A DNA stretch of 64,000 nt from Hemerocallis citrina. Its lineage: Eukaryota; Streptophyta; Magnoliopsida; Asparagales; Asphodelaceae. Where the stretch lies: positions 33,150,089 to 33,214,088 of the forward strand of contig CM030362.1 of NCBI GenBank assembly GCA_017893485.1. Reading direction: 5' to 3'. The notes under the pieces are model-generated. The model saw only the letters and a list, made by a program, of their open reading frames with translations, did not search any database and was not told where the DNA came from. The position numbers and the translations under genes are program-made. Positions 46,535-59,590 of the stretch are shown one piece after another (the stretch's first letter is position 1; the number at the start of each line of letters is the position of its first letter).

Positions 46535-49188
46535 TGTAGCGCCCCAAATTTCTAATATGAGAGCTTAGAAAATAAGTGGCGAAATCCCAGCAATCCACTT
46601 CAATAGAACAATAAACACCAACAACACCACATACATTTTCTTTCTTTTATTACAACAATTATTACAAATCACAGCGGAAGTCTAATCATCTCAACAAAAT
46701 TAATCCTTTATTTACAACTCAATAATGATCTCAAATAAGTCTTTACAATTTCACACCAAACACTAAATAATCCAATTATCTCAAAGCCAACTCAAGCATC
46801 CAACCTCCAATCAAAGCAATAACCTGCAACATGTGAGGCTAGAGTCGAACCCTAACCCCCAAACTAAAGGGGTCAGCCATCAAAATGGTGTGAGTGGCAA
46901 CAAAACAACAAATAACATAAATGAGCTTAAAACATAATGTCCAACAATAATAATCAAACAATAAAGTATGGAGTAACGACAGAGAAAAATGGGTGATACC
47001 AAAACCAAAAGCCAAGTGTGTAAAAACAGGAAATCCGAATGCATAAAAGTGATTCAAGAAAACATCATGACTACATGCCGACAACGATGACTACTAAGAG
47101 ATGAAGATACACTATGACAATTTGCCCATGCTTGATAATTCCGGAGATTGATCCCACATCACAAGATAATTACTTGGATAATTCAGGAGATCGTCCCACA
47201 TCTAAACATAGACTCATCATCACAATAATACCCCAAAAGTGTCGCCTCGACTCCGATAATTCCGTAGTTCAATCCCACATCACAAGAAAATTACTTGGAT
47301 AATTCAGGAGATTAAATCATACATCAAAAGCCATACTGAGGTGCATAACTTAAGTTCCCATTCGCCATGACACTACTAATGCCTGTCCTTATTAATTTGG
47401 GTTACTGAACAAATCTCCTAGAGTAGTGTACCCTACCGGACTAAAAATCTGAATAACTGAAAATTTGCCTCAATGGGCCTCAACAAATAACTGAACAAAT
47501 ATCTCAACACCGGTATACTAGGGTCACTTACCTCTAGAGACTCAAAAACAAATATCTGAACAAATTTCCACTTAACAAGCGGCTCAACAAAATATCTCAA
47601 AATCATGTTCTTAACTGAACATCTCAAAAAAAACAAATACTTAACTGAACATCTTAAAATCTAACACTAAACAAAACATCTCACAATCAAATACAGAGAT
47701 CCTTCAGGACCAGTCGGCTGCACATCAGATCAGTCGACTGTCCAGAGGACATAATCCAACCTTTCTCAAAAATAAACTAAGGCATAATCAGTCGTCTGGG
47801 AAGCCATCAGTCGACTGCCCCGAGACAAATACAAATAATTCTCATCAAAATATTCTAAGTATATAAGTCGACTGAAAGGTCATAGGTCGACTGTCCCGAA
47901 AGGACTGAACAAAATCACAAACAGAGGATCAGTCGACTGACCTCAGTCTAGGTCGACTGTCCCGAACAAATCTCAAGACTCAAAAAAATATACAGTAGTC
48001 TCGTACCAGTCGACTGCTACGCAAGACAGTCGGCTGTCGGCTACAGATTCCCAAAAGATAGGTCTGAACACAAAACTAAACTGGAGTTTTCTAAAGATTC
48101 ACTGACCATAAAATTAACTTGTATCCAGGTAATTAAACAACTCTCCATAATCTCCTTCATGGATACATTTTCTCAATCAATCAAGTACTCAAATCTCATC
48201 TCCTCATGATCTAAACTCTTAATCCTTTGATTAGGGTTTTCTCAACAAACTAGATGTCTCCTTCAACACATAACAAGATTGGTTTACAATCACTAGATCC
48301 AAATGTGTAATGTCTGATCACGACATAATCAGTTCTTAATTTGCTTTCTAACAACAAAATCTCATAAATCAACATATCCTCAACAATTCTAAATCTTTTC
48401 TTGCCATGGTCCAAATATCAATTAAAAGTTCTAATCATCCATATCAAATTAACGATCCATATCATACATACAATGAGCCTAACAAATAAATAGTATAACG
48501 ATCACAAACAAGCGAAACAAAGGTCTCATGTCATTCATCAATCAAAACAAACAAACAAGACAAAACAAACAAACCACTCACCTTGTTTTGAAGAAAAGAT
48601 CCACAAAAGCTCCTCCTTGCTAGATCCAAAGTCCTCCTTTTCGCTCTTCAAAATAGATCTCAAGAAATTCTGAATATATCAATGACGGCTGGGAAGAATT
48701 TCCCTTAAATATGCCGGGGTAAAATATTAGGGTTTTATTCCCACTTTGCAAAATAATCCTTTTAAGAATAAAATTTTACATTCATAGGTTTAGTCTTGAA
48801 AATTCAATCAAATATCATTTAAATTAGGATCTAATAGAAAATATATTTCTAAACTCAGCAAATACTGATCGGAATGTCCAGCAAATACATTTTGCACTCT
48901 AAACCCTCAAAATGTCAATTTTGCAAATAAGTCCTTCTTTTCCCAAAAATTGCAAATAGTATCGATTTATTTCAGAAAAATCTAGAAAAATACTAAATAA
49001 ATCCCAAATAATAAATAACGATTTTTCATAAAGAAAACTAAATTTTCAAACTTCTCAAAAGTCATTGTCACGTGTTTTGCACGTGTACAAAAGATAAATT
49101 TCTTAGAAAATATTTATTAAATTCTCAAAAATCATTTAAATTCATTTTCAAATAATTAAAATAATATTTGAAAATACGGGGTTCTACA
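46535..49188 (-). repeat. Tekay 5' LTR (right)
   Basis: 2654 bp, nearly identical to 38942-41595. Differences seen by eye include CAGAAG/CGGAAG near 46676, CCTAC/CATAC near 47322 and TATTAG/TATACTAG-type changes near 47517. The same palindrome pairs and sub-repeats are present. Confidence 0.93.
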
Positions 49189-51140
49189 CATTATATATCA
49201 TAATAACATGCTCACATAGGGGTAACTTGTTGTGATTTATGATTGTTAACCTCTAACTCACCATTCATAACATCTTTATTATTTTTATGCATGAAAAATT
49301 ATATTGAGACCCTGAATTTACTGCCAACCTGAACATTGTCGTGCTGTTTAAACCTAGATAATTTCATTAAAATCAATACCTTTATGAATATGAAATGTAG
49401 CCCCAAGTGTCTAGTTGCCAATAACATCCAGAATTTTTGAATTCCATGTTACGGTTTGTGAGATATCGCAGTTTTACTGCTGCTGTGTCGAACAATTTCA
49501 GATCCTAAAAACTATCGTCACACTTTGATTCACAATTAATTTAACCATGCTACCTATAAGATAATGACTTAAAATTTTGCATGCTGATACTAGACACATT
49601 AGAGAACATTTCATAATTTTCCTGGAATTAATTAATGTTGTTTCAGTCCTGTTCCATATGTATAAACACAATTTTAGAAATTCTGGCTGAACACAAATCC
49701 TGTATAGTTTGCTGTTTTGACACATGTTACCACAATTTTTATGTACCTTAATTATATGCATTGGAACCGGGCAGGAGTCTAGTTTCTAGACCTTCTGACG
49801 GATCCACATTTGCTATCTCGTAGCAACGGAAATTCTGATTTTGGTACAGCAACCTACTGTTGTCCAGAATTGGATTTCTATGTTTAAATATGTATATTTG
49901 AATCTATAATATTGATTTTTGTGTATTAAATTGTATAGAGTACATTGCATGATCTTAGGATTGTGTTGTCATCTTTCTAGCGTCCCTTATTAATCGCATT
50001 TTTGTATGTTAATGGAATAAAGAATGTTAATCAATCCGGGGTTAAGGGTTGACAAGGGTAGTTGATAATATAGTGACTGTACTCGATATTGTGGGCTTGT
50101 TCCCAAAATATTGTGTCAGCTAGTGCTATCGATTTATTGTTGGATTACTAACCACAGTATCCCAATTCATCGTGTATTGTTTTAGGACCTATCGTGCCGA
50201 CTATTGTTATCGTTATTGTGCAAGAAAATACTATTGTTATCGGGCGAGTACATGACCTATAGAATCTACCACCTTAGTCTAAACGAAATTGATTGTATGC
50301 ATGGAACCTATAGTATGGGATGCAGTAGTACGTGCATTAGGTAGGATTTAAAATGAATAATAGACTTAAGACTTTTATCACATTGTCATTGCATATTGTC
50401 ATCTTTATTGAACAGTGTTATCGTTATTATCATCATTATTGTTATTGTTTATCGTTATCGTTATAAATCATCGTTATTGCAAATTGTACTATTATCGCTT
50501 TGTCACTGTTCAACACTATTGATTTTATTGTTCATTGAATTCATCGTTATACTGTTATTGTCATTGTTCTCTGCTTCTCTACTTACTGTCTGCGACTTGC
50601 TCTAAGTACATTTTTTTCTCTTTAGATGAACAACTTACAGGTAATCAAGGAGATTTACTTGATGGACTAGGAGAGCAACAATGGTGAAGGAGATGTTTTG
50701 CTGCGCCGCTTAAATAAATGTTGCTTTATTTGAGAACTTTAATAAATTGAACAAATGTTGTTTTCTTTGTATTGTGGGCTTTGACCCGAATGTTGTTTGT
50801 TAAATTCCAGATGTTGGGTTATTTTGATGTTGGTTATTTTTATGCTTAATTTCCAATGTTGTTATTTATATGATTATTCTTTCATTGTATGCGCGGTTGT
50901 ATTACTTCTTGTTTATATTGTTGAGTTGGATCAATAACAGCCTATGGATGACGCAAGTCATCGCTGGGCCATGTCACGTACTTGCATTCCATATTTTTGG
51001 GAAGCGGGGCGTGACAACACATGTGTGATTTAAAACCTTCTAGACTCTTTTTCTTCTCTTCTTGCAAACAACTCGTTTCAATGGCTTTCTCTACTAGTTG
51101 AATCTATCTCCACCTATTTTTCTCCTGCTGTATGCCCCTC

Positions 51141-52541
51141 TCAAGGGCACATCCTAGTAGATGTAATCATGGAAGTGCCACCCTCCACACGAACTCCACC
51201 TACCTCAAGGCTCTCTCCACCTCCCGATGATATTCGAACGTCGCAGTCTCGCTCGGATGATTCTAGTGACGGCATACTAGATAATGCTTTAGGAACAATG
51301 AGCTTCGAAACACTTGCGCAAGTTTTTCTGTTCCTCCAAAGCTGGTAGAGGTTGTGCTGACCTTGCTCAATCCCCCTCTCACCCTTCATCACCTCACGAT
51401 AAATTTCCAAACTGAACGAACTCCACCTAGATCTGTGTACCTGCAGTCCTGAGCTTCTAGAGTTCTCATGGATATAAGGCTCCGCTTCATCAAATGAATA
51501 TACATGCCCTCCTCTAGTGTGTATCCCCTTCCGTCTGTCATCTTTGACTCATTTGTTTTCTCATCCCTTACTTCACAAGTCTTGTCAATCTTCGTTCTCA
51601 CACAACGACATGAGGAAAACTTGTAAGTAGAAACCATTACTTTACAAATCTTATCAACCGTCGTTCTCACACGATGACATGATGCAAATTTGTAAGTAGA
51701 AACCATCTCCCTCTCGGAGCAAACTTGAGAAGAACTAACCGAATCAAAAGAACAACCGGAATTCACATCTAAAGAACTTGAAACAAAAGCACTGTTTAAG
51801 CCATCACCCTGATTCAGCGGCACTTGATTTGGCACCCCTCTGACTCAACCGCTTGCAATAGTCTCTCATATAATGCTCAATGCCTTTGCACTGGTGGCCA
51901 CGGACCTTACCCCTACATACACTTTCTCTTCCAATCAAGGTACAATCCACCTCCAAGCAACTCACAAAAGTTGATGCCGATTTCTGACTCTCCTTCCTAA
52001 GTGCATCCTCCTCCAACCCCTTGATCATACTTGCTATGAAAAACTTCTCCTTGGTAGATTTCTCATCTAGCACGATTATCATATTGGATGGATTTGGTGA
52101 TGAATATATCGAGTTGGAAACCCTTAGATCATCTGCATTGAATGCCCATAGTTCAGATAACTCCATATTGAACTCCACTTCATGATCTAGAAGAGCGGTA
52201 CTTTCCTTCATTGAAAAACCCAACAACTTTCTTCGCTAGTACATCCGACCCTGTGATGACAAACCCGAGTAGTCAGTTTCGAATCTTGCTCAAAGACTCG
52301 CTGTGCTTCTCTTATGCATGACTTCGCTCGTCGATGACAACCGGATTAAACCCAAGGCTTCTGAACATATCTTCTTCCACTTCTCCTGCTTTGTGCCGAT
52401 TGGTCTCTCTTTATCTCCTTCTAGGACTAGATCCAAGTCCTGTTGAACCGATGCTTCATGTATGTCCACCTTCAAGAGATCAAAGTTGATCTTGCCTTTG
52501 AACCGCTTGATCTTCGTGATCTGATCTACCATCTTCTCCAA
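51141..52541 (-). pseudogene. Copia copy B gag/protease remnant
   Basis: From right to left on the - strand: a gag start with INFDLLKVDIHEASVQQDLD (52290-52541); further gag with a degraded zinc-knuckle region (51804-52226); a protease-like segment SFDSVSSSQVCSERE (51389-51835), where the usual DSG is DSV; and a short GAG-pre-integrase-like tail. Stops and frameshifts separate the frames. No integrase or reverse transcriptase follows, as in copy A. Confidence 0.7.
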
Positions 52542-52566
52542 GGAACTCGAACAAACCCTTGAACCC

Positions 52567-52577
52567 CTCTGATACCA
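52567..52577 (-). other. Primer-binding site, copia copy B
   Basis: CTCTGATACCA (TGGTATCAGAG on -) lies two bases from the right LTR. Confidence 0.85.
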
Positions 52578-52579
52578 AT

Positions 52580-53296
52580 TGTTAGGGATTTCTACCTAAA
52601 ACACCCCTTAGGATCTTGTTGAGTTATTCGATGCAATCAACACAAAACACCAAGCACATACTAGATCATACCAAACACACTAAAGTGCACACAAGTTTGT
52701 CCCGGTTGGGGCTTTCGCCTTAATCTGAGGAGAAGAAACCCAAGATGTTATTCAACTAGAGAAGATACAAGAATATTACAATTCTTACAACGACCCTCTC
52801 TCAAGCCTCACCGGCAAGTACTAGTTGTTTACAATTAGAGAATCACTCAATCTCTCCTTCAATGAAGTACTCTCTCTCTTTCTTTTCTTTCAATGGAGGC
52901 CAATAACAACAATATATAGTGATTTAGAGAAAACCTAGTTTGATATATTGATACAATAACCATGGGATATTTCTGAAGAGATAACCCTACGATAAGACCC
53001 GTAAGATCTGACTTGAAGAGCAAGTTGGGCTTCTTACAAATCACCAAAATCCGATCCAAATAATCCATCAATGCCGTGTTCGGTCGACCGTACCCCAAGT
53101 TCGGTCTACCGTCCCCCTCTCGGGATCTTCTGCTGAGTAGGGCGGTCGACCGCACCCCAAGTACGGTCGACCACAATTCTTGCCTCTACTGCTGCTGACT
53201 ATTTCCCTTGCTTCCATTCCGTCTCCGATCGTCTCGATTCCTCCATCGTCTCATCGTCTTATTATCCAACATAGTATGCAAGACATAAACCCAACA
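52580..53296 (-). repeat. Copia copy B, 5' LTR (right)
   Basis: 717 bp, the partner of 35384-36989 and related to the copy A LTRs. It keeps the GGTCGACCG palindrome pairs (53080-53110 and 53142-53172), most with 21-bp spacing. Confidence 0.85.
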
Positions 53297-53347
53297 CATA
53301 TTTAGCAGACTATAGCTTCTTCAAAAGTTCACATTCTTGTACGAAAG

Positions 53348-56300
53348 TTTTTTTTTATATATATAAAGATAATAGAAAGATGACATCATCATCGCTTCAT
53401 TAGTGAAAAATTAACGAAACATAGTACAACATATTACAAATCTAAACCTCACAAGCCCAACTAAAATCAAAGTGACATCTACAACAAACATTAGTCTCTA
53501 GAACGTATTTAAAGATACAACTATTGAGATGACAATAAACACTAGCATCCACTGCACTCTACTTTCTTGATGTGGTCTACTTCTCTTCCTCCATGCGTAG
53601 TCTCTTCTTCGCACCTGTCTGACCTGCCTAAGTGTAGATATAGGAAAATATGTTATGCATCATGAGAAGAAATATATTATTGATATTACGGAAAACACAA
53701 TTTGTTACAGTCTAGCCACATGCCCCACATCGTAGCTGCCACAGAAATGTCCCAGGCTAATCTATCATCTTTTCTTATTATTTCTTCTCTCCAGTGACCC
53801 CAAACCTCAGAGGTAGATGTAGGAAAATCCAAGCTTCCAAACCCTAAACACACAACCACCCAAGCTAACCTAGCTTTAGGATAGATAAAGAATAAGTGAT
53901 TTGTATCTTCATTGTCGTTGTTGCATTACGGGCATCTAACATCGATTTGCATACTTCATTTTTGAAGGTTGGACCTAGTTAAAATTACATCGTTCACCAC
54001 CAACCAAAAGAACACTTTAACTTTCAATGGTGCATTAATGCTCCAGATAATGTCTGCCTCTTTACATCTTGTTCATCCATCGTTGAGCCATCTGTACATA
54101 GATTTCACAGAGAATATGAAACTAGGATCTAAGTTCCAACTCCTCTCATCCTCCGTTTCATTAGTGTACAGACCGTTGATTCGTATGAAATTATTGAGGG
54201 ATTGAAGTTGGTTACCACTCTCTTGCGATAGTTGATCAGAAACCTTAATCCTCAACCTCTCATTACACCAAACATCAGCAACTAACGTGTCGGTATTAAT
54301 CGTAGCTGCGACAGCCTCTGGAAACAGACTAAGAAGAGTATTGTTTCCACACCATTTGTCCTTCCAAAATTTGGTATCTTTTCCGTTCCCAATTCTACAC
54401 CCCGTATTCGTGTGGAAAATGTCACTCACTCCCGCCACACCTTTCCATATATAGGATACTTTACCATGGACACTTGTCCCCCCGAATCTAAATTTCGTTC
54501 TTCTGTGATAGGTTGTAAAGGATTTACACCACCAATTGTTGCGATTTTTTTTTATTTTCCACCACCACTTGCTCAACAATGCTTTGTTCATATCTCTTAG
54601 ATCCATTATTCTAAGCCCCCTCCCCCCCCCCCCCCCCCCACAATATTCTTTTCTCTTGCACACCCTCCCCCATTTTACCAAGTGAAACCCTTTATTGGCC
54701 TCATCTGCTTCTTTTTCACATGAATCTTCTTCTGCATTTGTCTATTTTATTGATAACCCATCTTGGAAGCTCATTAACAGACATAAGATATTCTGGGATA
54801 CTACCTAGCACAGAATTAAGTTGCGTAATCCTTCCCCCCAGTGAGAGGTAACGTCCCTTCCCTCCGGCTAGTCTCTTTTCAAACTTTTCTATTAACGGTT
54901 GTCAATCGCTTCTTTGCAATGAACCCGGTCTGATGGGTGTTCCTAGGTAAATAATTGGATACTGACCACTCTCGCATCCTATAACTCTTTTGGTATTCTC
55001 TATAGGAAAGGATAAATTATTGCTAATTGGGATAACACAGCTCCTTTTCAGATTTACTTTCAACCCTGCCCAGACCCCAAAGCACTTTAGAACCAAGCTA
55101 TTTCATCATCTTTTACCGTTCTGAACATTATGTATCATCCATGTATTGGAGAATTAATATCGGTTCAGAGATGTCTTTAATTACGATTCCGCGAATCACG
55201 ATCTCTTCTCTATCCCTCTTGATCATTTTCTGCAAGCCCATCTGCCACAATGGTAAATAAAAGGGAATAAAGAGGATCCCCCTATCTAAGTCCCCTACGA
55301 CATCAGATTTCTTTTCCCATGTTCCCATTAATTTGAACAAATGATTTACCTCCTCTCACACACATCTTAATCCACTCTCTCCACCTAGGCCCAAATCCTT
55401 TGAGTTGTAATGCTTCATCTACACAATCTCATTCCACTGAGTCGTAGGTTTTTTGAAAATTCAGTTTTAAAAAGAATCCATCAGCTCTATCTTTGTTTCC
55501 TCTATACGCAATCTCGTGTGCTGATGCAATGTTGTCCATAATATCTCTTCCTTTGATAAATCCACTTTGCAATTTTTCAACGACATCGTTAAGGTGCGGC
55601 GCTAATCTCTGATCCAACACCTTAGTGATAATCTTGAAGGATCCATTCAAAAGGCTAATTGGTCTCAAGTCATCTACAATCAGCACCTCGTTCTTTTTTG
55701 GGATCAGAATGATGTTCGCATAATTAAGTCTATCCACATTTGCAATTCCATTATAGAACTCTTGAAAAATATTCATTAAATCATTTTTGATGATTTTCCA
55801 GTAAAGTCTATAAAAGAAAAGAGAGAATCCATCTGGTCCTGGAGACTTGTCCTGGCCCAAGTTTTTAATTGCGAGAAACACCTCTTCTTCTGTAAACAGA
55901 CTCTCTATTCCATCGCTACCATCTATCCTTGAGGAGCTCCACATTTCTGATCACAATTTACATCTATTACCCTTACAACTTCCCAATAACCCCTTAAATC
56001 TTCCATCTATGTGTCGTCTAATGCGACCCTCATTCTCGGTACAAGTTCCTTCAACGAACAGTCCTGCAATGTTGTTGTGCCCCCTTCTTCCATTGACTAC
56101 TTTGTGGAAGAATTTTGTATTTGCATCGTCCTCTTTTAACCATTGAACCCTTGATTGTTGCCTCCAATATTGCTCCTCCATATCTCCAATGTGTTGAATT
56201 TATTGTCTATTATTTGCCAACTCCTCAATCTCTGGGCCTTGTAAATCTTTCTCTTCCTCTAGCATTTCTAGTTCCTGAACTCTAACCCCTAATTCTTCCC

Positions 56301-56948
56301 TCCTTTTAATCTGTCCAAATTCTTGCTTTGCCCAATCCTTCAAACCTTTACGAAGTCGTCTCGTCTTTTCAATCCATATTCCAATCGCAGTGTCTTCTAT
56401 GGTATTTGCCATCCAAGATTCCTCAATAGTCTTAGGAATGTTATTGGACATTGTCCACGCCTTCTCCAATCGGAACGGATGTATATATGTCCTAGCTCCT
56501 TCGCCGCAGAGGTGAATCTTGTAATAGATTTGACACTTGCTAATGGGAAAGCCTCCTCCCAATCAGCGGACACTAAGATCCTATCCAGCTTAACTAGAAT
56601 CGGATTGGCATGCATATTCGTCCATGTATATCTTCTATCAGCTGCTTTAATTTCCATCAATTCTAATTCATCGATAGTGGAATTAAAGTTATATCTCTCT
56701 TGACTGCTTGCCCCTCTTCCTCTGTGCTCTTTCTGGAATCTAGTGATATTGAAATCTCCCCCAATGACCCATGGTCCTACCCATCTGCCTCTTATATCTC
56801 TTAATTCATCCCAAAGTTGACCCCGTAATCTAGAGTCATAAGGACCGTAGACTAAGGTTACCATGTGTTCCCAGTCGTCTCTCCTTCACCTAATTCGGAA
56901 AGTGACCAAAAAAGCTCCAATCAACTCGTCTTTCATCTTGAATAAAGT
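53348..56948 (-). mobile_element. L1-type LINE, 5'-shortened copy
   Basis: The 3' end is the A tail (T run 53348-53356 on +), followed by the same terminal sequence as the L1 at 14296 (GATGACNTCATC...CGCTTCATTA). Coding similarity runs up to about 56948, where the endonuclease is cut off by the next gypsy element. ORF1 is missing. An 18-base C run (54622-54639) lies within the coding part. Confidence 0.8.
54073..56864 (-). pseudogene. L1 ORF2 remnant (partial endonuclease, RT, zinc-binding region)
   Basis: 56397-56864 holds the endonuclease middle (MVTLVYGPYDSRLRGQ, GGDFNITRFQKEHRGRG). A deletion near 56510 removes the usual SDHLP motif. 55429-55944 holds the RT start ([31 protein letters not shown]). 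The RT catalytic region (55128-55340) reads QYMDDT, with Met replacing the usual Thr. 54073-54681 holds the region before the zinc-binding domain. Many frameshifts make it inactive. Confidence 0.78.
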
Positions 56949-57587
56949 CTGATATGGCTAAAAATAGAGTCAAATCGGAACCGTCCAAATCGGGCACGAA
57001 TCTTAAAGGCTCAAGGATAAAATGGTAATTTCACCTACAAACGGGTCCGAAATGGGTACTGGGTCTCTTTTCCAAAGGCCCAACAACCCACGACCGGATC
57101 CATCTCAACTGGGTGCGGGTTCCAACCCGCAAGAAACCCAGTCCAGCTGGATAGAATTAGGGTTTATGATTATACTTAATCAACGGCCCTGATTCCTTCT
57201 ATCCATTCACTGGGAATTAGGGATTTGATCATATCCCAAAACTGGTCCCTAAGGATGCTATAAATACCCCCCATCCCCCACTGTTACCAGGTAATCAATC
57301 CTTTGCCAATCAAAGCTCATTCATAATCTTTCTGATTACTGACTTGAGCGTCGGAGGGTGCATCGCCGGGATCAACCCCGGTGTTTCGCACTTTTTGCAG
57401 GTCAATGGCGGGAGATCACGGTCAAACTCCGGCGGAAAGGTTTCAGGTTTGACTATTCAACGTCCCAAGAATCCACAAATCTATATGTTTGCCCCCACAC
57501 TGATTTCAGCGGCAACAGATTGGCACCGTCTGTGGGAATGACGAATAGCACCCCATTCTCTTCCATCGATTAAGATCACCTCCAGCC

Positions 57588-59590
57588 ATGCCTCCAAGGA
57601 AACTGAGATCCAGAGGGTCCAACCATGGGCCCACTCCTCCTCAGCCGCAACAGGAGGCTCCCCTCCAAACCGTCCAGCAACAAGGACAAGTCCCTCCTCA
57701 GCCTGATCAGCCTCTGCAGTAGGAACAACCTCTTCTTCAGAATCTTCAGCACTAGCGGGCCCCAGTCGGGCCCCAGAACACCGGTATTGGGACCTCTCGT
57801 CCTCCTCCTCAGAAGCAACCCCTTCACCATGACCACATCTCCATACATAACCCTTCAACCGACTCAATGGCATCTCACAACCCCCGGCCTTCCAAAGACC
57901 TCCGCAACATCCTTATCAACCGGCAGAAAGAAGAGGACCTTCGCCGCCGTTTGGATGAAAGACGGTCCCGTGAGGGAGCCACCCGCTCAGAACGTCCAAA
58001 TGAGCGATCTCCTCGTCGCCGAGATCACAGGAGGTCTTCCCTTCATAAAAGGCAGAGGGAGTCCCCTGAGTACCATTGAAGAAGACATCGTTCTCCCGCC
58101 GGTCGGCAGCCCCAGAGGGACAAGAACGGACCTATCACCCGAGCCAAATTCCAAGAGTTCCAGGCTACAATCCCGTAGGCTCTCAATCTCCGACCAAACA
58201 ATAACAATGCTCAGAGGGCCCCCACTCCTCCTCCGATCCAAAGTCCTCGCCATCGGTCCCTAACTCCTCCTCGAGCTCCGAGCCACCGCCATTACATCCC
58301 TAGTCCTCATCATTCCCCTAGCTACCATCGCCAAACTCCATGCTCCCCTTCGTACGAAGATGATTCCAGAGGCTCACCGGGGTACCATCGGAGGGATGAT
58401 GCGGTTTACCGCCGTCTCCACGAGATGGAGAGGTGCCTCGGCCAACTGGATAGAGAAGAAGAACTGAGAGGAAGGACCCTCCGTCTGAGCAGACCCCCAT
58501 TTTCTCGAACCATCATGGAGGCACCCATTCCAGCAAACTTCAAGCCCCCACAGTTCGAGACATATACGGGGAGTCAGACCCCGTAGATCACATCGAGAGT
58601 TTCAAAACTCTCATGTTGATCCACCAAGCTTCCGATGCTCTACTGTGCAAGACCTTTCCAGCTACTCTCAAGGGTCCGGCTCGGGAATGGTACTTCCGCC
58701 TAGCCCCATCCTCCATATTCTCCTTTGAACAATTTGAGACCCTCTTCGTCACTCACTTCGTGAGCAGCTGCCGAACAGAGAAGACTAGTATTTCACTACT
58801 CTTCCTCAATCAGAAGAAGGGTGAGAAACTAAGAGATTATGTCAAGCGGTTCACCGCGGAAGTCCGGTCCATTGCCTCCCTCGACCAATCGGTTGCTGCA
58901 GCCACCTTCCAGTCCAATGTCCTCAACTCCAACCTCCGGTCCTCCCTAGACAAAAAGCCCCCACGAGACTTCTCCGACCTTCTTTTCAGAAGCGAAAAGT
59001 ATATCCGGGCAGAGGAAGCTGAACGTCGCCCCACTTTCAAAGGGTCTTCCTCCGGAACCAAGAGAAAGGTATCCAAAGATGAATGAGCTAAGAAGCTCTA
59101 GAAGGACAACGGGGGTCAGCACCGCCTGCCTCCCAGATTTGAGAAGTTTACCCCTCTCAACACCAATGTTTCAACTATCCTCATGGAAGTCGAGAAAGAG
59201 AGAGTCCTGCCTCTGGCCCCGAAGATGAATACTCCCGGAAAGAAAAGAGATAAGGAGAAGTGGTGCCGATATCACAGGAACCACGGCCACGACACCAATG
59301 ACTGTCGGGCTCTGAAGAATGAAATTGAAGCCCTCATTCAGAGAGGGCAGCTGTCCAAGTTTGTGAGAAAGGACCGGATCGATCTTCCCCCTCCCCCAGG
59401 GGGGCTAACAAGCATCCCGAGAGGCGCGACGAGACTCCCGAGTTTGAAGAAGAATGCATCTTGCACCTCATCCATGGAGGACCAATGGGAGGAACATCCA
59501 ACTCTTCACAAAGGCTTTCATCAGGGAAGTCAACTCGGTGCACGACATACCCCCTCCCAAAGGCCTCGGAGTCCCGGTTACTTTCTCAGA
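57588..59590 (+). pseudogene. Tat-type gag remnant
   Basis: A frame starts at MPPRKLRSRG (57588) and meets a stop near 57720. The capsid region is at 58613-59086 (FPATLKGPAREWYFRL, FETLFVTHFVSSC). The C-terminal CRYHRNHGHDTNDC segment is at 59183-59593. Stops at 59084-59098 and frameshifts show decay. Confidence 0.72.

Larger units (their letters stand above)
38942..49188 (-). mobile_element. Complete Ty3/gypsy Tekay-type chromovirus element
   Basis: The two LTRs (38942-41595 and 46535-49188) have exactly the same length, 2654 bp, and differ at only about seven sites I could find by eye. The flanks carry a perfect 5-bp duplication CATTA (38937-38941 and 49189-49193). The element has a tRNA-Met primer site (46518-46529), a polypurine tract next to the left LTR, and open gag and pol frames. 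The low LTR divergence and open frames indicate a very recent, possibly still mobile insertion. The Tekay assignment comes from the integrase C-terminus with a chromodomain-like end and from the long LTRs. It is the innermost and youngest layer of this stack. Confidence 0.93.
37027..51016. mobile_element. Large gypsy-type solo LTR (about 3.7 kb) containing a nested Tekay element
   Basis: The ends TGTAACCCC and GGGGCGTGACA are typical of long Ty3/gypsy LTRs. The perfect duplication ACACA (37022-37026 and 51017-51021) confirms the boundaries, and removing the insert restores the copia sequence as seen in copy A near 4610. Apart from the Tekay element (38942-49188) the two parts (37027-38941 and 49189-51016) contain no primer site, gag or pol. 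A TATA-like run (TTATATATATATATCC, about 37581) followed by a C-rich leader (37620-38000) fits an LTR promoter and leader. A solo LTR is the simplest reading; a deleted element is the alternative. Confidence 0.7.
35384..53296 (-). mobile_element. Non-autonomous Ty1/copia-type element (copy B), exploded by nested insertions
   Basis: The outer boundaries are TGTTAGGGATT (35384) and CCCAACA (53296), flanked by a perfect 5-bp duplication CATAT (35379-35383 and 53297-53301). The left LTR (35384-36989) is split by a 941-bp element. The internal region is split at 37027 by a gypsy LTR that itself contains a complete Tekay element. The right LTR is 52580-53296. The primer site at 52567-52577 sets - orientation. 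Without the insertions the element would be about 3 kb, with only gag- and protease-like remnants, the same architecture as copy A at 3875-6861. Confidence 0.88.

Noticed and set aside
49498..50605. Short open frames right of the Tekay element
   Set aside because: AT-rich LTR sequence with repetitive ATTGTTATC-like words. No coding features.
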